From positions 1 through 6,467 of the forward strand of contig JACPQO010000043.1 of NCBI GenBank assembly GCA_016190405.1: a stretch of DNA of 6,467 nt, in the 5' to 3' direction. The DNA comes from Chloroflexota bacterium (lineage in GTDB: Bacteria > Chloroflexota > Dehalococcoidia > SM23-28-2 > RBG-16-64-32). The translations under genes were made by a program, and so were the position numbers. Below the pieces are notes generated by a model. That model was not told the DNA's origin and made no database searches. It saw only the letters and a list, made by a program, of their open reading frames with translations. Of the stretch, positions 1 through 5,056 are shown piece after piece. Position 1 is the first letter of the stretch; each line of letters opens with the position of its first letter.

Positions 1-156
1 CCGCTCCAGGATGCGCAGGTTGTAGTCCACCACGGACGTGGAGCTGATCTGGCAGGACTCCTGGATCTGGCGGATGCTGGGTGGGTACTCGTGCTTGCCG
101 ATGAAGTCCCCGATGTACTCCAGGATCCGCCGCTGCTTGGCCGAAATCTCCTTCAT
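1..156 (-). CDS. lexA: LexA repressor, N-terminal DNA-binding domain (partial)
   Basis: LexA represses SOS DNA-damage genes and cleaves itself when RecA is activated. Only the first 52 residues are in the window; the rest, including the Ser/Lys protease domain, lies beyond base 1. The visible part is the LexA winged helix-turn-helix: ISAKQRRILEYIGDFI, then the YPPSIRQI motif, then the recognition region ending in SSTSVVDYNLRILE, which matches the family in order and spacing. I chose the ATG at 156-154 because GGAGGGG lies 3-5 bases upstream. An in-frame ATG at 168-166 would add MEGQ but has no Shine-Dalgarno. A LexA box and a consensus-like promoter lie upstream, as expected for an autoregulated lexA. 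Identity is firm for the domain; the missing C-terminus cannot be checked here. Confidence 0.9.
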   Translation of the reverse strand, partial: MKEISAKQRRILEYIGDFIGKHEYPPSIRQIQESCQISSTSVVDYNLRILER

Positions 157-203
157 CTGCCCCTCCATCGTTGTTCGCAGGCATCATGCTAACTGGAGGC
201 CAG

Positions 204-217
204 CGAACCTTTGTTCG
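204..217. promoter_or_regulatory. LexA operator (SOS box), perfect palindrome
   Basis: CGAAC-CTTT-GTTCG is a perfect match to the gram-positive-type LexA box CGAAC-N4-GTTCG. It lies just downstream of the lexA -10 box (228-233), over the early transcribed region, and 36 bases before the lexA ATG at 168. That position fits autorepression. Confidence 0.85.
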
Positions 218-227
218 CCAGAACAAC

Positions 228-256
228 AGTCTAAAGACCATCCGTTCGATTGTCAA
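228..256 (-). promoter_or_regulatory. lexA promoter
   Basis: On the minus strand there is a perfect -35 TTGACA (256-251), a 17-bp spacer, and the -10 TAGACT (233-228; 4 of 6 consensus bases). The predicted start of transcription is near 221, right at the edge of the perfect LexA box. Confidence 0.75.
235..248. promoter_or_regulatory. Second, imperfect LexA box inside the lexA promoter spacer
   Basis: Read on the minus strand, this is CGAAC-GGAT-GGTCT, which matches 8 of the 10 defined positions of CGAAC-N4-GTTCG. It fills most of the spacer between the lexA -35 and -10 boxes. Its centre is 31 bp from the centre of the perfect box, about three helical turns, so two LexA dimers could bind on the same face. 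It also abuts the -35 of the divergent deacetylase promoter. Being imperfect, it could be chance. Confidence 0.45.
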
Positions 257-279
257 TACCCCGGTGACCCCTGTACAAT
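250..279 (+). promoter_or_regulatory. Divergent promoter for the deacetylase-FAH pair
   Basis: The -35 TTGTCA (250-255, 5 of 6), an 18-bp spacer and the -10 TACAAT (274-279, 5 of 6) point toward the deacetylase gene. The -35 overlaps the lexA -35 on the opposite strand because the sequence ATTGTCAAT is nearly self-complementary. The predicted start is near 286, giving a leader of about 40 bases. Confidence 0.6.
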
Positions 280-326
280 GCCCAAGCGTACATATGGGCG
301 AAACGTCACATCTGGAAGGGGCCACC

Positions 327-1058
327 ATGGGTACCGGGCTGGAGGATGTCACCATATCCGACGACGGCGAGGACGGGCTGAAGCGGGCCCTGGTCGTCGC
401 CGCTCACCCCGACGACTCAGAATTTGGGGTGGCCGGCACCGCCGCCCTCTGGACGCGCGACGGCTGGGAGTTCCACTACCTGATCTGCACCGACGGCTCC
501 AAGGGCACCGAGGACCCGGAGATGACGCCGGAAAAGCTGGTCCCCCTGCGGCGGGAAGAGCAGCGGGCCGCCGCCGCCCTGCTGGGCGTCAAGGATGTCT
601 CCTTCCTGGACTACGTGGACGGCGAGCTCACCTACACCCGCGAGCTCATGCGCGATGTCGTGCGGCACATCCGCCGCCTGCGGCCTTACGCCGTGTTCAG
701 CCACGACCCCAATCAGATCGTGCGGAACATGTTCATCAACCATCCCGACCACCGCTGCGCCGGCACCGTGGCCCTGGACGCCGTCTACCCCATCGCCCGT
801 AACCGGCCCAGCTTTCCCGAGCTCCTGGACGAGGGGCTGGAGCCCCACAGCGTCAAGGAGGTCTACCTGTGGAGCGCCTCCGAGGGGAACTTCGAGGTGG
901 ACGTCACCCCTGTCGCCGACCTCAAGTTCAAGGCCCTCATGCAGCACAAGAGCCAGTTCGTCCATATGGAGGAGCGCATGAGGGGCTGGCGCGACCGCTG
1001 GGCCGAGCCCGACGGCCGCTTTCTGGAGCGCTTCCGCCGCATCGAGCTACCCTTCTAG
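327..1058 (+). CDS. PIG-L/LmbE-family zinc-dependent deacetylase
   Basis: This 243-aa protein belongs to the PIG-L/LmbE family, which removes N-acetyl groups from glycan- or thiol-linked GlcNAc and similar small substrates (MshB and BshB are members). The family signature AHPDD is at residues 26-30 and the second metal motif HPDH at 139-142. By family knowledge H27, D30 and H142 bind zinc and D29 is the catalytic base. The length is usual for the family, and no signal peptide or membrane segment is visible, so it should be cytoplasmic. I chose the ATG at 327 because GGAAGGGG ends 5 bases upstream; the in-frame ATG at 294 has no such site. The gene lies 16 bases before the FAH gene on the same strand, so they are probably cotranscribed. 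The substrate cannot be told from sequence; a bacillithiol- or mycothiol-type role is possible but not shown. Confidence 0.88.
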   Translation: MGTGLEDVTISDDGEDGLKRALVVAAHPDDSEFGVAGTAALWTRDGWEFHYLICTDGSKGTEDPEMTPEKLVPLRREEQRAAAALLGVKDVSFLDYVDGELTYTRELMRDVVRHIRRLRPYAVFSHDPNQIVRNMFINHPDHRCAGTVALDAVYPIARNRPSFPELLDEGLEPHSVKEVYLWSASEGNFEVDVTPVADLKFKALMQHKSQFVHMEERMRGWRDRWAEPDGRFLERFRRIELPF

Positions 1059-1074
1059 CCCGGCGACCGCCTCG

Positions 1075-1862
1075 ATGCTCTTCGCCCGCTTCCGCCACCG
1101 CGGCCACGAGTCCACGGCGTCCTGGATGGGAACAGCCTGCGACCCCTGGAGGGCGACTTCTTCGGCCAGTACCGCCTCCGCCAGGAGTCCATCCCCCTCG
1201 CCGACGCCGTCCTCCTGGCCCCCGTCCGGCCGGGCAAGATCCTGGCGGCGGCCGTCAACTACCGCTCGCACGTGGCGGGCAGCCGCCGTCTCCTGAAGCA
1301 GGAGGAACCGCCAGCCGTCCCTCAGCTCTTCCTCAAGCCGTCCTCCTCCGTCATCGGCCCGGAGGAGGCCATCGTCCTACCCGCCGAAGCCGGCCGGGTG
1401 GACTTGGAGGGGGAGCTGGTGGCCGTCATCGGCCGGCGCTGCCGCGACGTCTCGCCCGCCGACGCCCTGGACTACGTCTTCGGCTACACCTGCGGCAACG
1501 ACGTCAGCGCCCGCGACTGGCAGCGGGACGACCTCCAGTGGTGGCGGGCCAAGGGCAGCGATACCTTCTCCCCCATCGGCCCCTTCATCGCCGCCGGCCT
1601 CGACCCCACGCGGCTGGCGCTGCGCACCCGCCTGAACAGCGTCGAGGTGCAGAGCGCCGGCACCGCCGACCTCATCCACGGCGTCGCGGAGCTCATTAGC
1701 TTCGCCTCCCGCGTCCTCACCTGGGAGCCCGGCGACCTCCTGTTCACGGGGACGCCAGGCGAGACGCCGGCCATCAAGCCCGGCGACGTGATCGAAGTGG
1801 AGATCGAAGGGATCGGTGTCCTGCGCAACCCGGTGGTGTCTGGCGCCACCGCGACGGGCTGA
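1075..1862 (+). CDS. Fumarylacetoacetate hydrolase (FAH) family protein, apparently frameshifted near 1113
   Basis: FAH-family enzymes hydrolyse or isomerise 2,4-diketo or 2-keto acids using a divalent metal (HpcE/HpaG isomerases, FAHD1-like acylpyruvases). The ATG at 1075 opens a typical N-terminus, MLFARFRHRGHES, in one frame. From 1116 the family sequence continues in another frame: GVLDGNSLRPLEGDF, then KILAAAVNYRSH, VDLEGELVAVIG, the GYTCGNDVSARD block, SPIGPFI, FTGTPGETPAIKPGDVIEVEIEGIG, ending LRNPVV. One missing base in TCCAC (1111-1115) would join the two into a 262-aa protein of normal size. With that base restored, E112, E114 and D143 have the E-x-E...D metal-ligand spacing of the family. 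Without it, the core frame has no start until GTG 1272, which would lose the conserved NYR segment. No Shine-Dalgarno precedes 1075; coupling to the deacetylase is likely. A sequencing error and a real inactivating mutation both fit. Confidence 0.8.
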
Positions 1863-1889
1863 AGGGCCGCCCGCCCCAGGCTGGCCCCC
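1859..1889. terminator. Possible weak terminator between convergent genes
   Basis: Only 27 bases separate the convergent FAH stop (1862) and the stop of the minus-strand zinc-finger gene (1890). GGGCC and GGCCC can pair across a 14-base C-rich loop, but neither strand has a T-run. Termination here is possible but weakly supported. Confidence 0.2.
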
Positions 1890-2303
1890 CTACACCTCCA
1901 CCCACAGCTGGTGGCGCAGCCAGCAGTGGTCACACAGCGAGACCGGCTCCCGGACCGGCATCCCCTCGCGGCGCACGCTGCGCAGCCGGGAATGGACGTG
2001 AGACCGGCAGAACAGCGCCTGACAGTGGGAGCACTGGCCCCAGCGCGGGCGGCGGCAATCGGGCAGGCCGCACCTGGTCTGGGAGTTCCTCAGGCTGACG
2101 ATGTCCAAGTAGGCCTTGTGGACCCCCAAGTCGGCCACCTTCCTCTGGCATAGCTGCCGGTGGCATACCTGCTGCCCCTCCTCCAGCATATCGCCGTGCT
2201 GGGGGCAGAATGGCCGTCCGCAGTACTGGCAGCTCCCCACTGAGGCCTCGGGGCAGCGCTGGAACAGACGGCCGGAATAGCAGGCCTGTTGGGAGCCGGT
2301 CAT
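1890..2303 (-). CDS. Small Cys/His-rich protein with two B-box-like zinc modules
   Basis: No named family is certain. Numbering from the ATG at 2309, the 139-aa chain holds two copies of one pattern: C19-x7-C27-x2-C30-x4-C35-x2-H38 and C85-x7-C93-x2-C96-x4-C101-x2-H104, exactly 66 residues apart. Further Cys pairs follow or precede them (C10, C49, C54, C80, C126, C129 and H133). The spacing resembles B-box zinc fingers, so it probably binds several zinc ions and acts through protein or nucleic-acid contacts. No signal peptide, membrane segment or enzyme motif is seen. Of two ATGs, 2303 stands 7 bases from AAGGGA, while 2309 is only one base from it; I use 2303 (137 aa). It follows the 85-aa gene after a short gap holding a GC hairpin, so both are likely on one transcript. 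Confidence 0.7.
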   Translation of the reverse strand: MTGSQQACYSGRLFQRCPEASVGSCQYCGRPFCPQHGDMLEEGQQVCHRQLCQRKVADLGVHKAYLDIVSLRNSQTRCGLPDCRRPRWGQCSHCQALFCRSHVHSRLRSVRREGMPVREPVSLCDHCWLRHQLWVEV

Positions 2304-2319
2304 GGGCATGTCCCTTGTC

Positions 2320-2336
2320 GCCCGCCGGCCGCGGGC
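2320..2336 (-). promoter_or_regulatory. Intercistronic GC hairpin just before the zinc-module gene
   Basis: GCCCGC (2320-2325) and GCGGGC (2331-2336) form a 6-bp all-GC stem with a 5-base loop. In the minus-strand mRNA it ends about 10 bases before the AAGGGAC/ATG region. There is no T-run, so it is not an intrinsic terminator. It might stabilise the mRNA or hinder ribosome entry. Confidence 0.35.
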
Positions 2337-2360
2337 AGCGCAGGGACCGTTGAGGGGGAG

Positions 2361-2618
2361 TTAGCCTTCGCTCTGCTGCGCGGTGGCGACCGTGAAGCGG
2401 TGCAGGAGTTCCTGCGCCTCCACCCCGACGCCGACGTCTACCGCGTCGCAGTACGTCGAGTAGATCGCCCGGTCTATGAGACGGACCCCGTCGCCGTTGA
2501 GCTGCCCGGACTGCTCTCGACGCAGGCGCAGCAACCGGTGCACGCGCCGCAGGAAGTGCAGCTGGAGCGGCGAGTAAGAGGCCTCGCTCTCCTTGAGAGG
2601 AGAGAGCATCTCCTCCAT
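2361..2618 (-). CDS. Hypothetical 85-aa protein upstream of the zinc-module gene
   Basis: I do not recognise a family. From the ATG at 2618 the protein starts MEEMLSPLKESEASYSPLQ. It then has a basic, probably helical stretch, LHFLRRVHRLLRLRREQ (about residues 20-36), and a segment LIDRAIYSTYCDAVDVG (about 47-63) that reads like conserved protein rather than a random frame. There is no signal peptide or membrane segment. The mRNA reads AAGGGAGGG-ATG-ATG, so the Shine-Dalgarno suits the second ATG (2618) best; 2621 and 2609 are alternatives. Longer in-frame starts at 2651 and 2675 lack a ribosome site. The stop (2361) is about 50 bases before the next gene, suggesting one operon. The basic helix could contact nucleic acid or a partner protein, but that is a guess. 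Confidence 0.6.
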   Translation of the reverse strand: MEEMLSPLKESEASYSPLQLHFLRRVHRLLRLRREQSGQLNGDGVRLIDRAIYSTYCDAVDVGVGVEAQELLHRFTVATAQQSEG

Positions 2619-2686
2619 CATCCCTCCCTTTGTTTCATCCACGTGCTTCATATGGGCCGGCACCTCAGATAACACGCTTCGTCTTT

Positions 2687-2716
2687 AGGATATGGGAGGG
2701 CATGCAATTAGGGCAA
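2687..2716 (-). promoter_or_regulatory. Possible promoter for the 85-aa/zinc-module pair
   Basis: On the minus strand, TTGCCC (2716-2711), an 18-bp spacer and TATCCT (2692-2687) each match 4 of 6 consensus bases. The location, about 70 bases before the chosen start, is reasonable, but the match is modest. Confidence 0.3.
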
Positions 2717-2763
2717 GAGTCCGGAGGCGCTTCAGGAGTTAATATTGCGTGTAGTCACAGGTA

Positions 2764-2809
2764 GCGGGCGGCCACATATGGAAGAAAATAGGTACGCGTT
2801 CCCGCCCGC
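2764..2809. repeat. 8-bp perfect inverted repeat downstream of the DUF3870 gene
   Basis: GCGGGCGG (2764-2771) and CCGCCCGC (2802-2809) are perfect reverse complements 30 bases apart. They lie in the gap after the DUF3870 stop (2865) on the minus strand. The long loop and lack of a T-run on the 3' side make it a poor intrinsic terminator. It could slow the polymerase, protect the 3' end or bind a protein. Confidence 0.3.
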
Positions 2810-2864
2810 ACGTGGCGATGCGCTTCACCGGGCAGCAGCTCGAGAGAGCGGCGGGCCAAGATGG

Positions 2865-3248
2865 CTACGCGTGGATGGACTGCTCGGCGCCCAGCCGGTA
2901 GCGGCCGTACGCCTCGAAGGCGTTGAGGACGGCGGTGGACAGCGCCTTTTGGGACGGACAGATGTAGCGGCGCCGTATCTCCTCCACCGCTTCGAAGGGG
3001 CTATCGTTGATGTTGCGCCCCCGCAGCACCTCGGCCACCAGCCGGCCCGCCAGCTCCGCCACCGCCTTCGTCCCCACGCCTACGATGGCGCCGCTCTCGA
3101 CGTCCGTCTCCAGCTCCACGGAGACCACCGGCGACGCGTCCCGCGGCGCCAGGCTCTGGGGCAGGCGAGCGTGACCCACGAAGATGACGGTGCCAGGGGC
3201 CTTCAGGACAAGCGTGCTGGCACCCGATCTGGCTAGCTCGACCTCCAT
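2865..3248 (-). CDS. DUF3870 domain-containing protein
   Basis: This 127-aa protein matches my recollection of DUF3870, a family without an established biochemical role. After a short variable lead come TVIFVGHARLP (about residues 20-30) and a strand-rich part with VSVELETDVESGAIVGVG (42-59). A helix with ELAGRLVAEVLRGRNI (65-80) follows, then EAVEEIRRRYICPSQKALSTAVLNAFEAY (86-114), the typical C-terminal block where RRY and a QKAL-like motif stand out. It is soluble, with no signal peptide. The start at 3248 is well set: the mRNA has AGAAGGAGGTG six bases before ATG, nearly a full anti-Shine-Dalgarno match, predicting strong translation. It stands alone between two gaps and seems to be its own transcription unit. 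The family call rests on pattern memory and not on a search. Confidence 0.75.
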   Translation of the reverse strand: MEVELARSGASTLVLKAPGTVIFVGHARLPQSLAPRDASPVVSVELETDVESGAIVGVGTKAVAELAGRLVAEVLRGRNINDSPFEAVEEIRRRYICPSQKALSTAVLNAFEAYGRYRLGAEQSIHA

Positions 3249-3336
3249 TTATCCCACCTCCTTCTAACCGGGGGCTTTACCTTGCAGACGGTGGCCCGCC
3301 GTAGGCAGGGATGGGGTGAAGTGGCGACCCCCTCAG

Positions 3337-3365
3337 ATTAACATCCGGCCACGAGAGGGCGGCAA
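3337..3365 (-). promoter_or_regulatory. Possible promoter for the DUF3870 gene
   Basis: On the minus strand, TTGCCG (3365-3360), a 17-bp spacer and GTTAAT (3342-3337) each match 4 of 6. The predicted start is near 3330, giving a leader of about 80 bases. A perfect TTGACA at 3413-3408 is also present, but it has no good -10 at the right distance. Confidence 0.35.
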
Positions 3366-3490
3366 TAGGCAAAACCGATGCCGGCGATTGGAATAGCGTG
3401 AACGTGGTGTCAAGAAGTGCTTAAGTCCGCTGTCGACTTATAACACAGCAACTACTGCGTAATCGCGCCGCATCCCCAGTCGGACTAAGA

Positions 3491-3526
3491 GCGCGGATAG
3501 GACACCTGCCACTTCCCTCTCCGCGC
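3491..3526 (-). terminator. Possible hairpin terminator after the methyltransferase gene
   Basis: GCGCGGA (3491-3497) and TCCGCGC (3520-3526) form a 7-bp stem, extendable by a G-U and a G-C pair, with a loop of about 22 bases. On the minus strand it lies 20-60 bases past the methyltransferase stop. The 3' side reads TCTTAGTCC with no proper T-run, so termination strength is doubtful. Confidence 0.3.
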
Positions 3527-3548
3527 CCCGCAACGAAGCTCTAACCGC

Positions 3549-4343
3549 TCACTCCGCCTTGGTGGCCAGGATCACCGCGTTGTCCCAGGAGAAGTAGATC
3601 TCGGCGCCCTCCCAGCGGATGTCGAAGGCCCGGCGCGCCTCCTCGCTGGCGGCGGAAAACATCTGAAGCAGCTCCTGGACAGCGGCGGCCGGCGTCCCCG
3701 CCCGGTGCACCCACTCGCTGAACAGCTGCGGGTTCTTCCCCTGCACCACCTCCCGGGCGCGCAACCCAGCTCGCGGCAGCAGCTCCTGCCGCCACTGGCT
3801 CAGGGGGCGGTTCCAGACGTGGGTAGGATCGCGTGTCTTCTCCAGCTCGTTCATGAGCTCCACCATCGCTGGCGACCCGGGCGCCACCACGTCGCAGATA
3901 ACGGCCCGGCCGCCCGGCCTCAGCACCCGCCCGAACTCGCCCAGCGCCGCTGGCAGGTCGTGAAAGTGGTGGCTGGCGAAACGACACGTCACGATGTCCA
4001 GACAGGCTGTGCGGATGGGAAGCGACTCCGCGGTTGCCTTCGCCCACTCAATCCGCTCCGACAGGCCCCTCTCCTCGCCCAGCCGGCGCGCCTCGGCCAG
4101 CATCTCGCCGGTAGGGTCGATGGCGATCAGCGGGCCCGCCGCCGCCGCCAGGGCGAAAGCGGTGAAGCCGGCGCCTGTGCCTACATCCAGCGCCCGCTCG
4201 TGCGGCTGCACGGCGGCCAGGCGCAGGATGGTTTCCAGGGTTGGCCCGCGCCGGTGCAAAGCGCTCTCGGCGTAGCGGCGGGCCTGCCGGCCAAACTGCT
4301 CCTGGGTCTGCCGCAACGCCGGCGGCGCCTTCTCCTCCCTCAT
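3549..4343 (-). CDS. Class I SAM-dependent methyltransferase (UbiE/Methyltransf_11-like)
   Basis: This 264-aa enzyme should transfer a methyl group from S-adenosylmethionine to a small molecule. Motif I is LDVGTGAGF (residues 52-60) in the Rossmann fold, the acidic end of strand 2 is IAID (73-76), and a post-motif region SLPIRTACLDIVTCRFASHHFHD (107-129) precedes LRPGGRAVICD (141-151). This layout is that of UbiE/COQ5-like small-molecule methyltransferases. A C-terminal part of about 110 residues (WRQELLPRAGLRAREVV, FDIRWEGAEIYFSWDNAVILATK) is also usual for such enzymes. No membrane segment is seen. The ATG at 4343 overlaps the TGA of the upstream gene as ATGA, so translation is probably coupled; longer upstream starts would run through that gene. 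The substrate is unknown, and I would not call it a quinone methyltransferase from this alone. Confidence 0.85.
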   Translation of the reverse strand: MREEKAPPALRQTQEQFGRQARRYAESALHRRGPTLETILRLAAVQPHERALDVGTGAGFTAFALAAAAGPLIAIDPTGEMLAEARRLGEERGLSERIEWAKATAESLPIRTACLDIVTCRFASHHFHDLPAALGEFGRVLRPGGRAVICDVVAPGSPAMVELMNELEKTRDPTHVWNRPLSQWRQELLPRAGLRAREVVQGKNPQLFSEWVHRAGTPAAAVQELLQMFSAASEEARRAFDIRWEGAEIYFSWDNAVILATKAE

Positions 4344-4627
4344 CCGGCCACGAACGATCGCTCTTGATGGCCGCGGCGGACCAGCAGGTGCAGCCGCGAG
4401 CGCAGCGCCATAGAGCGCTCCAGGGTGGCCGCGCGGTCGGCCGCCGCCTCGGACTCCCACAGGCTCACACGGCCTATCTCAGACGAGCCGTCGGTCGCCT
4501 TGATGAGATGCGACTGGAGGCAGCCCTCCTGCTGGCCGTAGAAGGCCACCAGTTGCCTGTTGAGGTCGACCACCGCGGCTTCTTTGCCGGCCAGCGGTTT
4601 CATCAGCGAGATGCGTATATACGGCAC
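4340..4627 (-). CDS. Dimeric alpha/beta-barrel (ABM-like) small protein
   Basis: This 95-aa protein has the compact beta-alpha-beta-beta-alpha-beta look of antibiotic-biosynthesis-monooxygenase-like (ABM, dimeric ferredoxin-fold) proteins. Strand 1 is YIRISLMKPLAGKE (residues 3-16), the helix is EAAVVDLNRQLVAFYGQQEGC (16-36), then SHLIKATDGSSEIGRVSLWES (39-59), a helix with AAADRAATLERSMALRSRLHLL (61-82) and a short tail QERSFVAG. The W57-E58-S59 after a strand is common in this superfamily. Members include small oxygenases, heme-degrading enzymes and non-catalytic binding proteins, so the reaction is open. The start is GTG 4627: AGGAGGT lies 9 bases upstream. An in-frame ATG at 4747 would run back through the terminator and promoter. 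The stop overlaps the methyltransferase ATG, so the two products are probably made together and may act on one metabolite. Confidence 0.78.
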   Translation of the reverse strand: MPYIRISLMKPLAGKEAAVVDLNRQLVAFYGQQEGCLQSHLIKATDGSSEIGRVSLWESEAAADRAATLERSMALRSRLHLLVRRGHQERSFVAG

Positions 4628-4682
4628 GTGTGGTGGACCTCCTAGCCAGCGTGTAAGCCGCCGCCCCCGCGATGCAGCGCAA

Positions 4683-4711
4683 AGTGTACCGCAAGCCAGG
4701 GCGGACGGCAA
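4683..4711 (-). promoter_or_regulatory. Promoter for the ABM-like/methyltransferase operon
   Basis: On the minus strand, TTGCCG (4711-4706), a 17-bp spacer and TACACT (4688-4683) match 4 of 6 each. It lies just past the upstream terminator and gives a leader of about 50 bases to the GTG at 4627, so the operon need not depend on read-through. Confidence 0.45.
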
Positions 4712-4723
4712 TGGAAACGAATG

Positions 4724-4758
4724 AAAAAGAGGGCGGCCCCAATGCATGAACCGCCCTC
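4724..4758 (-). terminator. Intrinsic terminator of the zinc-ribbon gene
   Basis: On the minus strand GAGGGCGG (4758-4751), a 14-base loop and CCGCCCTC (4736-4729) form a perfect 8-bp stem followed directly by TTTTT (4728-4724). It begins 29 bases after the zinc-ribbon stop and closes that transcription unit before the next operon. Confidence 0.85.
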
Positions 4759-4787
4759 CAAGGGGCTGGCTTGTCTTCTAGGCTGGT

Positions 4788-4994
4788 CTACAGCCGCAGC
4801 TTGCCGTGGGACGGCTGCCGGCGACGCTGGCGGTGCTCCCCATTGCCCTCGTTCTCCAGCTCCAGGGCTGCCGTGGCCCCGAACTCGTAGACGTAGCCAC
4901 AGGACAGGCACGTGCTGTAGGCGCCGTACCAGTCTTCCTCAAACAGCATAGAGCCGCGACATCGTGGACAACTGCGTGGTGGAGCCGTCTGCAT
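4788..4994 (-). CDS. Small zinc-ribbon protein under a ydaO-type riboswitch
   Basis: This 68-aa protein has one zinc ribbon: C9-P-R-C12, then C29-L-S-C32, with a 16-residue loop holding LFEEDWYGAYS and followed by GYVYEF. The C-terminal third (about residues 44-68) is charged and probably disordered: ELENEGNGEHRQRRRQ, then a basic tail. Such proteins usually bind nucleic acid or a protein partner, but no specific function is known to me. The ATG at 4994 is chosen because GGGAGG lies 9 bases upstream; an in-frame TTG at 5015 would include the Shine-Dalgarno in the gene. It is the only gene between the riboswitch terminator (5024-5056) and its own terminator (4724-4758), so it seems to be the sole target of the switch. 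That link to c-di-AMP is unusual, since known targets are mostly cell-wall, potassium and osmolyte genes. Confidence 0.75.
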   Translation of the reverse strand: MQTAPPRSCPRCRGSMLFEEDWYGAYSTCLSCGYVYEFGATAALELENEGNGEHRQRRRQPSHGKLRL

Positions 4995-5023
4995 CGATCC
5001 CCGCCTCCCTCTCAAGAGACAAC

Positions 5024-5056
5024 AAAAAAGCCTGCCACCAGCGGCCCTGGTGAGGC
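5024..5056 (-). terminator. Riboswitch expression-platform terminator
   Basis: On the minus strand GCCTCACCAG (5056-5047), a 5-base loop and CTGGTGGCAGGC (5041-5030) pair as CACCAG/CTGGTG plus GCCT/AGGC around a 2-base bulge. TTTTTT (5029-5024) follows at once. It starts at the very end of the aptamer and 30 bases before the zinc-ribbon start codon, the layout of transcription attenuation. Confidence 0.8.

Larger units (their letters stand above)
3249..3548. other. 300-base gap without a convincing gene
   Basis: Between the DUF3870 start and the methyltransferase stop I see no coding frame, tRNA, or riboswitch I recognise. It holds the possible DUF3870 promoter and leader, and a GC-rich inverted repeat near the methyltransferase end. 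The stretch around 3365-3480 is less GC-rich than the genes, as expected for regulatory DNA. Confidence 0.5.

Noticed and set aside
171..218. TTGTTCGC occurs at 171-178 and again at 211-218, suggesting a further LexA half-site
   Set aside because: The copy at 171-178 has no opposing CGAAC arm at the right distance, so it is only a half-site and may be chance.
417..965. 182-codon minus-strand open frame opposite the PIG-L deacetylase
   Set aside because: The plus strand has the AHPDD and HPDH motifs and a good Shine-Dalgarno; the antisense frame shows no recognisable domain.
2745..3236. 163-codon plus-strand open frame over the DUF3870 gene
   Set aside because: R/G/A/H-rich shadow; the minus-strand frame has a near-perfect Shine-Dalgarno and a family-like sequence.
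3705..4367. 220-codon plus-strand open frame over the methyltransferase
   Set aside because: Low-complexity H/Q/R/A-rich translation opposite a well-supported methyltransferase reading.
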